DNA of 64,000 nt, from NCBI GenBank assembly GCA_947493945.1, contig CANLSR010000001.1, positions 186,001-250,000 of the forward strand. Reading direction: 5' to 3'. Shown piece by piece: positions 16,662 through 25,742 of the stretch; the stretch's first letter is position 1, and each line of letters opens with the position of its first letter. The translations under genes were made by a program, and so were the position numbers. The DNA comes from an uncultured bacterium (GTDB lineage Bacteria; Bacteroidota; Rhodothermia; Rhodothermales; Rubricoccaceae). The notes below the pieces were generated by a model. That model did no database searches and had not been told where the DNA came from. It saw nothing but the letters and a program-made list of their open reading frames with translations.

Positions 16662-18521
16662 CTAGTAGCCCGGGTTCTGCTGGAGCCCGAAGCTCTCGAC
16701 CTCGGCCTGCGGGATCGGGTACAGCTCGTGCTTCCCGACGACGAACGTCTTGCCGGCGGCGGCCATCAGCTCGGGCGCGCGGCCCTGGCGGATGATGTCG
16801 AACCACCGGTGCTGCTCCAACGCCAGCTCGCGGCCGCGCTCTTCCCAGACGGCCGTCACGAGCGCGTCGCCCGACGCCGTGACGTCCGGGAGCAGCGGCT
16901 CCGCTGCGATGGTGAACGAGAGGTCCGTTCGCGTCGGCGCCGCGCCCGGGGCGCTCTGGCTCAGGCGGATCACCTCCACGGTCGCGCTCTGACCGGGAGA
17001 GAGGGCGGCCATCGCGGCCTGGTAGTCCGCCTGAGTCAGCACCTGCATGGTATCACTGGACACGATGACGGACGCGACAAGGTCGATGCTGTTGACGACG
17101 ACCGGGACCGGATTTACACTGGTGTTCCGCGTTGCATCGAGAGGCTCCACTCCTGCCGACGCAGCGCCTGCCTCGGCGTTGCGAACGAACACTCGGCTGG
17201 TCGTGTCGGCCAGAGCAAGCACCTCGGCAATACCGGGCGCCAGCGCCTCGATGCCTAGCCCCAGCGTCGCCGTCGCGTTGCCACGAGCCCGCGCGCGCAC
17301 CTGGTTGAGGTAGCGCTGCGCCTCGCCGTCGCGGCCCGTCCGCGCAGCGGCCTCGGCAGCCACGAGGAGGACATCGGCGTACCGAACGCGCCGGATGTTG
17401 ACGCCGCTGTTGCCCTGGTTGCCCGGCGAGGTCGTCGGGTCGAACGCCTTCTGGTTGTAGCGCTGGTTGGTAAGCTGGGGGTTGACCTGGATCGCCTCTC
17501 CGGACCCGTCGGGGAGCTGCTCCCACGGGTAGAAGATGGTCGCCTCGCGGCGGGGGTCCCCGGGCTCGAAGGCCGCCTCCAGCTGATCCGAGGGCTGGTT
17601 GAAGCCCCAACCCAGGTTAGGCGTGCCACGGACGCCCTGGATCTGGGAGTACTGCGAGCCGGCGTTGTTCTCGGCCGTCGACACGGTCTGCACCTCGAAG
17701 ACGGACTCGCTCGAGTTCTCGCCTGCGTCGGTAAAGAGGGTGGTGTAATCGGGGTAGAGGCTGTACTCGCCCGAGGCGATCACGGCCGAGGCCGCCTGGT
17801 ACGCCTCTTCGTACTCGTTCTGGTAGAGGTGGGTCAGCGCGAGCATCGAACGCGCCGCGCCCTTCGTAGCCCGACCGGCGTCGCCGGCGCTGTACTGGCT
17901 CTTTTCTGGGAGGCCGGCGACGGCCGCCTGGAGGTCGGCCTCGATCAAGGCGTAGGTCTCCTGACGCGTCGCCCGTGCTTGCTCGAACTCGCCCCGCTCC
18001 AGCGGCTCCGTGACGAGCGGCACGCCGCCGTAGGCCCGAACGAGGAAGGAGTAGTAGTAGGCGCGGAGAAAGTGGTTTTCCGCGAGGAGCCGGGCGCGGA
18101 GGGCCTCGTCCATCGTGGGCACGCGGGGGATCCCTTCGAGGGCCACGTTCGCCCGGAAGACGCCGCGGTAGTACCCACCCCAGGTGCCGCTAAACGAGGT
18201 GTTGCCGGAGTCGAAGGTGAGGTCGTCGAGCGCCAGGAGCTGGGCGTTGGCGGTGGGCAAGCTGCCCTTTATGGCCTGGTCCGAGACCATGTCCGTCATC
18301 CCAATCCACGCAAAGACGTGGACGTTCCAGTCTCGGAGGACGGCGTAGGTGGCGTTCGTGGCCTGAACCGCGTGCGCCTCCGTCTCGAAAAACCGGTCGG
18401 ACGTGAGCTCGCCGCGCGGGACGGGGTCCAGGAAGGAGTCGCAACCGAGTTGGAAACCGACGGGCGCGAGCAGCGCCGCCAGGGTGACGGACCGGAGGAG
18501 GAAGCGGGGGGAGAACGTCAT
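16662..18521 (-). CDS. SusD/RagB family glycan-binding lipoprotein with PDZ-like insertion
   Basis: 619 residues from ATG 18521. The lipoprotein signal ends in GFQLGC (Cys27), followed by DSFLDPVPRGELTSDRFFETE, typical of SusD. TPR-like segments follow (LRARLLAENHFLRAYYYSFLVR), and the C-terminal signature AVWEERGRELALEQHRWFDIIRQG is present. It should lie on the cell surface as the lid of the SusC pore. Between about residues 415 and 545 there is extra sequence not expected in SusD. It reads like a PDZ domain: GIEALAPGIAEVLAL, FVRNAEAGAASAGVEPLD, then VLTQADYQAAMAALSPGQ and ATVEVIRL. The DNA for this part is visibly less GC-rich than its neighbours. The gene begins 23 bp after SusC, as a partner pair. 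Confidence 0.94.
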   Translation of the reverse strand: MTFSPRFLLRSVTLAALLAPVGFQLGCDSFLDPVPRGELTSDRFFETEAHAVQATNATYAVLRDWNVHVFAWIGMTDMVSDQAIKGSLPTANAQLLALDDLTFDSGNTSFSGTWGGYYRGVFRANVALEGIPRVPTMDEALRARLLAENHFLRAYYYSFLVRAYGGVPLVTEPLERGEFEQARATRQETYALIEADLQAAVAGLPEKSQYSAGDAGRATKGAARSMLALTHLYQNEYEEAYQAASAVIASGEYSLYPDYTTLFTDAGENSSESVFEVQTVSTAENNAGSQYSQIQGVRGTPNLGWGFNQPSDQLEAAFEPGDPRREATIFYPWEQLPDGSGEAIQVNPQLTNQRYNQKAFDPTTSPGNQGNSGVNIRRVRYADVLLVAAEAAARTGRDGEAQRYLNQVRARARGNATATLGLGIEALAPGIAEVLALADTTSRVFVRNAEAGAASAGVEPLDATRNTSVNPVPVVVNSIDLVASVIVSSDTMQVLTQADYQAAMAALSPGQSATVEVIRLSQSAPGAAPTRTDLSFTIAAEPLLPDVTASGDALVTAVWEERGRELALEQHRWFDIIRQGRAPELMAAAGKTFVVGKHELYPIPQAEVESFGLQQNPGY

Positions 18522-18544
18522 GGCGCAGGGGCACAGGGGCCGGC

Positions 18545-21500
18545 TTAGAAGGAAAGGTCGAGGCCGACCGCGAGGGTGCGGGCGATGGGATAGACGCCGC
18601 GGTCGATGCCCGCGTCGAGGACGCCTCCGCCCCCGATCTCCGGCGTGTACCCGTTGTAGTCCGTGAACGTGATCAGATTCGTCCCGCTGACGTAGATCCG
18701 GGCACGGTTGACGAGGAGGCGGTTGGCGTACCGCGGCGGGAGGACGTAGCCTAGCTGGAGCGTCTGGAGCTTCAGGAACGACGCGTCCTGGATAAACCGG
18801 CTCGACGCCTCGTAGTTGGGGCCGGAGGTAGTGAGGCGCGGCTCGCTGTTGCTCGTGCCGGGACCGGTCCAGCGGTCGAGGAACGACTCTTCGAAGTTGT
18901 CGATGCCAAAGCGGATCGCCGTCCGCGCGTTGTACACCTCTGCTCCAAAGGCGCCCGAGAAGGCCGCGCTCAGGTCGAAGCTCCTCCACCCGAGGTCGAC
19001 CCCGAAGCCGAGGAGGTAATCGGGGATCGGAGACCCGAGGTTGACCTTGTCGTCCGCGGTGATCCTGCCGTCGCCGTTCGAGTCCGCGTAGCGGATGTCG
19101 CCTGGCTTCGCGTTGCCTTGGGTCGGGGCGCCCTCGATCTCCTCCTGCGTCTGGAAGACGCCTTCGACCTGGAAGCCGTAGTACGAGCCGATGGGCTCCC
19201 CGACGACGGTGCGGTGGGTCCGGGTGACGCTGTTGCCGAGCCCGCCGCTGAGGATCTCCTCGTTGCCCTCGCCCAGCGCGAGCACCTCGTTGTGGATGGT
19301 CGACCCGTTCAGGCTGAGGGCGTACCGGAAGTCTGAGGCGATGCCGCTAATTCCGAGGCTCGCCTCGAAGCCGGAGTTCCGCACGGACGCCGCGTTCACG
19401 ATGGGGTTGCCGGCGGACCCGACGTAGTCAGGGATCGGGATGGCGACCAAGATGTCCTCGGTGTCGCGGCTGTAGTAGTCCACCGTGGCCGTTAGGCGGT
19501 CGTTGAAGAACGCCGCGTCGAGACCAACGTCCATCTGCACCACGCTCTCCCACTTGATGTCCGGGTTGGACAGCGAGGTGAGGGTCTGGCCGTAGTAGAG
19601 GGTCGGGTCCTGACCAAACACGGCGTTGAGGTTGCCGTTGACGAGCGCCAGCGCGGCGTACTCGCCGATCTTCTCGTTGCCGATGGCTCCATAGCTCCCG
19701 CGGACCTTGAAGGCCGAGACGTATGGGACCCCGTCCATGAACGGCTCGTCGGCCACGTTCCACCCCAGGCCGATTGATGGGAACGTGCCGTACCGGTTGT
19801 TCGGGCCGAACCGGGAGGACCCGTCTACGCGCAGCGAGACTGTCGCGAGGTAGCGGTCCAGGAACGAGTAGTTGGCCCGGGCGAGGTAGGACTGCATCGT
19901 CCAACTCCGGCCGTTGCTCGTCACTTCCTGCCCCTCTTCCTCACCCGCCCGGAGGTACCAGAAGGAGGGGTCCTCCCCGATCAGGTTCTGGCGCTGTCCC
20001 TGGAGGAACTCGTAGTTGAACGACTGGAGCGTAAAGCCGCCCAGCACGTCCAGGCGGTGGCGACTGTCGGCCGTGAGCAGGTCGTAGGTCGCCGTGTTCT
20101 CCCACAGCCAGGTGTCTGCCGACGTCTCTTGGACGAGGAGCCGGCTGCTCTCGTTCTGCTGAGTCGGCGAGACGAAGAAGCTGGGCGTGAAGCTCTTGTA
20201 CTCGCCGCCGTCGAGGTCCACGCCGAACTCGGAGCGCAAGCCGAGTCCAAACGGGAGGTCGAAATCCACGAACGCGTTCCCTGCCAGGCGGAAGCCTTTC
20301 TCCTTGTTTCGGTTATAGAAGACGGCGGCGGCGGGGTTGCCGGAAGAGGATAGGTCCACGTCGTTGAACTCGCCGTCGGTCATAGGAGCGACGGTGGGGT
20401 TTGCCAACAACGCCGACCGGACCACGCCCGCCGAACGCTCGCCCTCCCGGTAGATGACGTTGACGTTGTGCCCGATGCGCGCGCGCCCGCCGAGCCGGTA
20501 CTCGTTGTTGATCCGGAGCGTAGCGCGGTCGTAGGCCGAGCCGCGCAAGATGCCGTCTTGGGTGACCACGTCGCCGCTGACGTAGTACGAGATGTCCTCC
20601 GTACCGCCCCGCGCAGCTACGGTGACGTTGCGGATGGGGGCGCTCTGATACACCTGGTCCTGCCAGTCCGTGGTCGTGGTCACGGCGTCGGGGTCGTCGA
20701 AGACCGGGTCCAGCCCGGAGTTGGCCGCCAGCTCGTTGGCGAGTTGGGCGTACTGGGGCCCACTGACCAGGGCGATCTCTCGCTGGAGGCTCTGGACGCC
20801 GGTGTAAGCGCGGACGTCAACGGTCGGCTTGGAGCCGAAGCCCCCCCTCTTCGTCGTGATCACTACGACGCCGTTGGCACCGCGCGAGCCGTAGATCGCC
20901 GTCGCCGAGGCGTCCTTCAGGACGGTGATCGACTCGACGTCGTTTGGGTTGAGAAAGTCGATGTCCTCCAGCAAGAGCCCGTCGACGACGTAGAGCGGGT
21001 TGGCGTTGTTGAGCGTGCCGACGCCACGGACGAGGATCCTCGCGCCCTCGCCGGGGTCGCCGGACGCCGGCGTGACCTGGACGCCGGCGACGCGGCCCTG
21101 GAGGGCCTGGGCCACCGACGGCGTGGCCTGCTCGGCGAGCTCCTCGCCGGACACCGAGGACACGGCGCCCGTCACGTCGCGGCGCCGCTGCTCGCCGTAG
21201 CCCACCACGACGATCTCGTCCAGCGAGGCGTCGGCGAGCACGAGCGAGAAGTCGACGGTCGCCGTCTCGCCGGCCCGGACGACGGCGCCCCGCTCCTGCG
21301 GGGTGTACCCGATAAAGGAGGCGCGGACGGTGTAGGACCCGGCCGGGACGTCGCGGATCGTGTATTCGCCGGAGGCGCCGGTGCTGGCGCCCAGCGTGAG
21401 CACCGACTGGCCGTTGGCGTCCAGGACCACGACGCTAGCGGCCGGCAGCGTGGTGGCGCCGAGCGAGTCCATGACCACGCCGGCGATCGTGCCGGTTTGG

Positions 21501-21634
21501 GCCTGGGCCGTGACCGCCCCGCCCAGCAGGAGCACCACGCCCGCGAAGAGCTGGAGCGCGCGCGACGTGCGGCGGGTGGGGAGGGCGAGGGGTCCGGCGG
21601 TGGGCAGCCAGAAGCGCAGAGTGACCGTATTCAT
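18545..21634 (-). CDS. SusC/RagA family TonB-dependent outer-membrane transporter
   Basis: 1029 residues from ATG 21634 (a longer frame begins at 21682). Signal peptide region LQLFAGVVLLLGGAVTAQAQ, then an N-terminal carboxypeptidase-D-like domain (GTIAGVVMDSLGATTLPAA... FIGYTPQE), then the plug domain with DEIVVVGYGEQRRRDVTGAVSSV and GVGTLNNANPLYVVDG, and YGSRGANGVVVITTK. The rest is a 22-strand-type barrel ending in ...TLAVGLDLSF with the aromatic C-terminus of outer-membrane proteins. It imports the glycan fragments that SusD captures, using TonB energy. It lies 66 bp downstream of the LacI gene with no obvious terminator between, so both are probably on one message. Confidence 0.96.
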   Translation of the reverse strand: MNTVTLRFWLPTAGPLALPTRRTSRALQLFAGVVLLLGGAVTAQAQTGTIAGVVMDSLGATTLPAASVVVLDANGQSVLTLGASTGASGEYTIRDVPAGSYTVRASFIGYTPQERGAVVRAGETATVDFSLVLADASLDEIVVVGYGEQRRRDVTGAVSSVSGEELAEQATPSVAQALQGRVAGVQVTPASGDPGEGARILVRGVGTLNNANPLYVVDGLLLEDIDFLNPNDVESITVLKDASATAIYGSRGANGVVVITTKRGGFGSKPTVDVRAYTGVQSLQREIALVSGPQYAQLANELAANSGLDPVFDDPDAVTTTTDWQDQVYQSAPIRNVTVAARGGTEDISYYVSGDVVTQDGILRGSAYDRATLRINNEYRLGGRARIGHNVNVIYREGERSAGVVRSALLANPTVAPMTDGEFNDVDLSSSGNPAAAVFYNRNKEKGFRLAGNAFVDFDLPFGLGLRSEFGVDLDGGEYKSFTPSFFVSPTQQNESSRLLVQETSADTWLWENTATYDLLTADSRHRLDVLGGFTLQSFNYEFLQGQRQNLIGEDPSFWYLRAGEEEGQEVTSNGRSWTMQSYLARANYSFLDRYLATVSLRVDGSSRFGPNNRYGTFPSIGLGWNVADEPFMDGVPYVSAFKVRGSYGAIGNEKIGEYAALALVNGNLNAVFGQDPTLYYGQTLTSLSNPDIKWESVVQMDVGLDAAFFNDRLTATVDYYSRDTEDILVAIPIPDYVGSAGNPIVNAASVRNSGFEASLGISGIASDFRYALSLNGSTIHNEVLALGEGNEEILSGGLGNSVTRTHRTVVGEPIGSYYGFQVEGVFQTQEEIEGAPTQGNAKPGDIRYADSNGDGRITADDKVNLGSPIPDYLLGFGVDLGWRSFDLSAAFSGAFGAEVYNARTAIRFGIDNFEESFLDRWTGPGTSNSEPRLTTSGPNYEASSRFIQDASFLKLQTLQLGYVLPPRYANRLLVNRARIYVSGTNLITFTDYNGYTPEIGGGGVLDAGIDRGVYPIARTLAVGLDLSF

Positions 21635-21700
21635 CGGGAGCCGGGGTCGGGCGGAGTAGGGCGCGGACGTCTGGGGGTGCACCGCGGGAGGAGGGCCGCT

Positions 21701-22696
21701 TTAGGAGCGGGCCCCACACGACTCGCGGACGACGAGCCGGGTGGGGAGGGTGAGAGCGGACGGGACGGAGTCGGGGTCTCGGACGGCGCCGAGCACGGAG
21801 GCGACGGCCCGCGCGCCCATCTCGTCGATCGGCACGTGGACCGTCGTGAGCGCTGGCGTGACGAAGCGGGCCACGGGCACGTCGTCGAAGCCGGCCAGGG
21901 CCACGTCGCCGGGCACGTCGAGGCCCGCCTCGCGGAGTCCGCGGAGGGCGCCGATCGCCATCGCGTCGTTGGCGGCGAACAAGGCCGTCGGGCGGGGCGA
22001 GAGGGCCAGGAACGCGGCGGTGGCCGCGTAGCCCGAGGCCTCGGTAAAGTCGCCGGCGAGTTCGAGCGCGGGGTCCGGCGCCAGGCCCGCCTCCGCCAGC
22101 GCCTGGCGGTGGCCGTCGCGGCGGGCACGGGCGTCGGCGTTCGGGGCCGGGCCGGAGACGAGGGCGATCCGGCGGTGGCCGAGCCCCGCCAGGTGCCGCG
22201 TCATGGCCGCCGCCCCGGCCGCGTCGTCGATGTCGACCGAGCCGTGGCCCGCGACCTCCCCGCCCAGGACGACGACCGGGAGGCTGGCCGGGAGGTTCGC
22301 CCGGAGCACGTCGGCCTCGATGTCGGGCGACATCACCACCAGCCCGTCGACGCGGCCGACGAGGGTGCGGAGGCCGCGGACGAGTTCGCCCGGCCCGTCG
22401 TGGACGCTCGCCAGGAGCGTGTGGTAGCGGGCGGCACGAACGGCCCCCTCGACGCCCCGGATGACCTCGGAGTAGAAGTCGCCGTAGAGGTCCGGCAGCA
22501 AGACGCCGACGGTCTCGGTCGTGCTCGTGGTCAGGTTCCGGGCCGTCCCGTTGGGGACGTAGCGGAGGCGCCCGGCCGTCTCCAAGATGCGCTGGCGGGT
22601 CTCCTCGCCCACCGGCCCGCTCGCGTTGAGCACGCGGGACACGGTGGCGACGGAGACGCCGGCTTGTTGGGCCACCTCACGCATCGTGACGGCCAT
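21701..22696 (-). CDS. LacI-family transcriptional regulator of the glycan operon
   Basis: 331 residues from the ATG at 22696, chosen because the helix-turn-helix follows immediately (MREVAQQAGVSVATVSRVLN, residues about 5-24); the open frame to 22816 has no family support. The hinge helix region (YVPNGTARNL) and the periplasmic-binding-protein-like effector domain (VGVLLPDLYGDFYSEVIRG, ALFAANDAMAIGALRGL, VALAGFDDVPVARFVTPALTTV) are complete. It probably represses the operon until a sugar effector binds. A palindromic site of LacI type lies 69-82 bases before its start, so it should control itself and everything downstream. Confidence 0.94.
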   Translation of the reverse strand: MAVTMREVAQQAGVSVATVSRVLNASGPVGEETRQRILETAGRLRYVPNGTARNLTTSTTETVGVLLPDLYGDFYSEVIRGVEGAVRAARYHTLLASVHDGPGELVRGLRTLVGRVDGLVVMSPDIEADVLRANLPASLPVVVLGGEVAGHGSVDIDDAAGAAAMTRHLAGLGHRRIALVSGPAPNADARARRDGHRQALAEAGLAPDPALELAGDFTEASGYAATAAFLALSPRPTALFAANDAMAIGALRGLREAGLDVPGDVALAGFDDVPVARFVTPALTTVHVPIDEMGARAVASVLGAVRDPDSVPSALTLPTRLVVRESCGARS

Positions 22697-22764
22697 GTTC
22701 GGAAGCGCTACCAGGGAGGGATCACAAAAAAGCATAAACGCCTTCCTGTGGACGGGAGACCCGA

Positions 22765-22778
22765 TGTAATCGGTTACA
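22765..22778. promoter_or_regulatory. Predicted LacI-family operator
   Basis: TGTAATCGGTTACA has five-base inverted arms (TGTAA/TTACA) around a four-base centre, the usual form of LacI-family operators. It sits upstream of the LacI gene start, and an AT-rich stretch with TTTATGCTTTTTTG on the minus strand lies between it and the gene, a likely promoter in this GC-rich DNA. No second copy was seen before SusC or other genes of the operon. Confidence 0.65.
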
Positions 22779-22895
22779 GTCAGTGTACGCGTCCACGCCT
22801 CCCCTGTCAAGCCCACGTGCCGATGCCCCTCCCCTATCGCCCCGTGACCGTCCCGGACGCGACTCGCGCGCCGCCGCCCCCCGCGTCCACGGCCC

Positions 22896-23759
22896 CTAGA
22901 CGTTCCCGGGCGAGCGCTCGCCGGGGGGCTCGGTCCAGATTCGGCATCCGGTCAGCGCCTGGGCGGCGCGCTGCGCCGACGCCTCGCCCTCGAACACGCC
23001 CACCGTGGCCGATCCGGTGCCCGACAACACCGCCAGCCCGGCGCCCGCGGCCTCCAGCGACTCGCGCACGGCGCGGATCTCGGGGTGCGCCGCTTCGACC
23101 GGCGCCTGGAAGTCGTTGGTGACCTCCGCCCGCCAGCGCGCCAGGTCGTCCGAGGCCACGGCGGCCGCCAGGTCGGGCCGGGCGCGGTCGTCGGGCACGA
23201 CGCCGGCGAACGCCTGAGCCGTCGAGACGTGGACGGGCGGGACGGCCACCACCAACCAGAACGGGCAGCGGTACGGCGCGCCCGTCTCGTCCGCGAGCGG
23301 CACCAGCCGCTCGCCGCGGCCGGTGGCGTGGGCAGCGACGCCGTCGAGGAAAAACGGAACGTCGGAGCCCAGCCCGAGCGCCAGTTCCTCCAGCGTGGGA
23401 CGGGGCACGTCGAGGCCCCACAGGTCGGCCAGCAGGCGCAGCGTGGCCGCGGCGTCCGACGAGCCGCCGCCCAGCCCGGCCCCGTAGGGCACCCGTTTGT
23501 CGAGGTGCAGCCGGGCGCCCGCCTCAGCCCCGGCCCACTGGCGGAGCGCGCGCGCGGCCTGGACGACCAGGTTGGAGTCGCCCGTCGGGAGGGCCGGGTC
23601 CGTCGTGGTGAGCGCCAGTTCAGGCGCCGGTTCAGCGGAGAGCGTGTCCGCCCAGCCGGTGGGCAGGAAGACGGTGTCCAGGTCGTGGAACCCGTCCGGC
23701 CTCCGCCGCAGGACGTGGAGGCCGAGGTTGACCTTGGCGGGAGCGAGGCGAGAGAGCAC
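22896..23759 (-). CDS. ispE: 4-diphosphocytidyl-2-C-methyl-D-erythritol kinase
   Basis: 287 residues. GHMP-kinase fold: LSRLAPAKVNLGLHVLRRRPDGFHDL at the N-terminus, the ATP-binding glycine loop VPYGAGLGGGSSDAAATL, GLGSDVPFF, and the C-terminal VLSGTGSATVGVF. It phosphorylates CDP-methylerythritol in the non-mevalonate isoprenoid pathway in the cytoplasm. The start is the GTG at 23759, which places PAKVN at the usual distance from the N-terminus; the same frame runs open far upstream but without family similarity. It is transcribed divergently from the polysaccharide cluster, with 192 bp between. Confidence 0.95.
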   Translation of the reverse strand: MLSRLAPAKVNLGLHVLRRRPDGFHDLDTVFLPTGWADTLSAEPAPELALTTTDPALPTGDSNLVVQAARALRQWAGAEAGARLHLDKRVPYGAGLGGGSSDAAATLRLLADLWGLDVPRPTLEELALGLGSDVPFFLDGVAAHATGRGERLVPLADETGAPYRCPFWLVVAVPPVHVSTAQAFAGVVPDDRARPDLAAAVASDDLARWRAEVTNDFQAPVEAAHPEIRAVRESLEAAGAGLAVLSGTGSATVGVFEGEASAQRAAQALTGCRIWTEPPGERSPGNV

Positions 23760-23904
23760 GGGCGACGGCGGGGGGCTGGGCAAGATCCGACGCGCAGGCG
23801 GCGCCGGCGGGCGAGAAGGCGACGGCGTCTCGGCAGGAGACGCCTTTCTGGGCGCGGGCTCGTCGGGGCCTCGGTTGGGCCCTGCCGTCTGGGTCCTGCA
23901 GCGG

Positions 23905-23912
23905 TACCTTCG
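23905..23912 (+). promoter_or_regulatory. Possible promoter -7/-10 element before the polysaccharide cluster
   Basis: TACCTTCG, 39 bases before the ATG of the SLBB gene in the 192-bp divergent gap with ispE. It resembles the TAnnTTTG -7 box known from Bacteroidota, and similar TAnCTTC octamers precede several other genes in this window. No convincing -33 box was identified. Confidence 0.35.
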
Positions 23913-23951
23913 AGCACGGTTGCTACGCACGTCTCTCCCCCCTGGCGCCCC

Positions 23952-25742
23952 ATGGCCCACCCCGCTCGCGGGATTGCTCTGTCTGTGCTCGCGCTCGTCC
24001 TCGCGCTGGCCCCGCCCGCAACCGCTCAGTTTTCGCCCCCGTCGGGCGGCCCCAACCGGGGGGCCGCCGCACGCGGCGCCGCGCGGCTGGTTGCGACTCC
24101 CCAGCCCCAGACCATCGCGCTCGAAGGCGCCATCGACGCCGACGCCTACGTGGTCGGGCCGGGCGACGTGTTCATGATCTCGGTCGGCGGCAGCGTGGCC
24201 CTGCAAGAGCCGGCCACGGTCTCGGCCGACGGGCTCCTGGTGGTCACCGGCGTCGGGACGTTTCGGGCGGCCGAGCGGCGCCTCTCCGAGGTCCGCGCCG
24301 ACGTGCTGGCGGGGCTCCGCCGCGAGTACGTCCGGCCCGAGGTCGGCGTGGCGCTGGCGGTCCCGCGGCTGTTCTACGTCCACGTGTCGGGCGCCGTGCC
24401 GCTTCCCGGGCGGCACCTGGTCTCGGCCCTCGGCCGGGTGGACGACGCGCTGGGGATCGCGACCAAGGACCCCGACGTGGGCTTCAACCCGCTCCAGCCC
24501 CAGAGCGCCCGCGACTTGGCGCGCTACGACGTGCCCCCGACCCGGCGCATCGAGCGCCGCCCGGCGCTCCGCAACGTCCGCGTGGTGAACCGCGACGGGC
24601 GCGAGCGCCGGGTGGACCTGGCCCGCTACTTCGCCACCGGCGACACGCGCTTCAACCCGACGCTGGACGACGGCGACGCGATCGTCCTGCCCGAGTTCGA
24701 CCCCGACCGCGAGGGCGTGTTCGTGGACGGGGCCGTGGACCGGCCCGGCACCTACGACTGGCGGCCCGGCGACACGGCGCTCGACCTGCTGGCGGTGACG
24801 GCGGGCGACGAGATCGACGGCCGGATCCGGGCCGTGCGCCGCACCCGACGCGGAGCCGGGGGCTCGGCCGAGTCGGTCGAGGTCCCGCTGGCGGAGGCCG
24901 CCAGCCTGGACATCCAGCCGCGCGACGGGCTCTACGCCATCCCCGCCGACCCCGACGCGGGCCAGGCGGGCGTCGTGGGCGAGGGCGTCCGCTACCCCGG
25001 CACGTATCCCATCGTGGCGGGCCAGACGTCGCTGGTGGCGCTGGTGGAGATGGCCGGCGGGCTGTCGCCCGACGCCCTGGTGCGCGGCGCCTACCTGGAG
25101 CGCCGGGCCCGCGCCGAGGCCCAGGAGACCGTCGACGACCGGGCGCTCGACTTTTCCCGCCGCCTGACGTCGCGCGGGCTCGACACGACGGCGACCGACC
25201 TCGGCGACCTGAGCGGGTTGTCGCTCGTCGGGCGCCGCTACTACGCCCAGGAGGCGCGGCGCACGCCCCGGCTGGCGGTCGACCTGGGCGCGGCGCTCCG
25301 GGGCGGCCCCGGCGTGACGCTCCAGGACGGCGACCGGCTGGTGGTGCCGCGCGACCTGGGCACGGTGCGCGTGTTCGGCCAGGTCGGGCAGAGCGGCTAC
25401 GTGGCCTACCAGGACGGCCAGCGGGCGGGCGCCTACGTCCGGTCCGCCGGCGGGCTGGGGCCGGCCGCGACCGAGACCTACGTCGTCGACGCGGCGACGG
25501 GCCGCTTTACCGCCGGCGCCGAGACGGTGGTGCAGCCCGGCGACGCCGTGTTCGTCGGCCGCGAGGCCACCTCCGACAACCCGGCGTACGAGAGCCTGGC
25601 CATCCAGGAGCGCCAGATCGAGCGCCAGGACGCGCGCGACCGCCGCCAGGCGCGGTACCAGCTGATCCAGACCACCATCGCGGCCATCGGCACGCTCCTG
25701 ACCGCCCTCGTCGTGGTCAACACGCTCACCGACGGCAACTGA
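23952..25742 (+). CDS. Polysaccharide export outer-membrane protein with SLBB domains
   Basis: 596 residues from ATG 23952, with a signal peptide (LSVLALVLALAPPATAQ) and no lipobox. The polysaccharide-export domain is recognisable at about residues 60-140 (YVVGPGDVFMISVGG, VSADGLLVVTGVG). Several SLBB beta-grasp modules follow (VFVDGAVDRPGTYDWRPGDT, GEGVRYPGTYPIVAGQT, VRVFGQVGQSGYVAYQDGQ). A C-terminal membrane segment (TIAAIGTLLTALVVVNTL) could cross the outer membrane as in Wza-type channels. The frame runs open far upstream of the ATG, antisense to ispE, which is an artefact of composition. The stop overlaps the next start by one base (TGATG). Confidence 0.92.
   Translation: MAHPARGIALSVLALVLALAPPATAQFSPPSGGPNRGAAARGAARLVATPQPQTIALEGAIDADAYVVGPGDVFMISVGGSVALQEPATVSADGLLVVTGVGTFRAAERRLSEVRADVLAGLRREYVRPEVGVALAVPRLFYVHVSGAVPLPGRHLVSALGRVDDALGIATKDPDVGFNPLQPQSARDLARYDVPPTRRIERRPALRNVRVVNRDGRERRVDLARYFATGDTRFNPTLDDGDAIVLPEFDPDREGVFVDGAVDRPGTYDWRPGDTALDLLAVTAGDEIDGRIRAVRRTRRGAGGSAESVEVPLAEAASLDIQPRDGLYAIPADPDAGQAGVVGEGVRYPGTYPIVAGQTSLVALVEMAGGLSPDALVRGAYLERRARAEAQETVDDRALDFSRRLTSRGLDTTATDLGDLSGLSLVGRRYYAQEARRTPRLAVDLGAALRGGPGVTLQDGDRLVVPRDLGTVRVFGQVGQSGYVAYQDGQRAGAYVRSAGGLGPAATETYVVDAATGRFTAGAETVVQPGDAVFVGREATSDNPAYESLAIQERQIERQDARDRRQARYQLIQTTIAAIGTLLTALVVVNTLTDGN

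Noticed and set aside
20468..23122. An 884-codon plus-strand open frame across SusC, LacI and the gap to ispE
   Set aside because: Crosses three minus-strand genes and the operator region; no recognisable domain.
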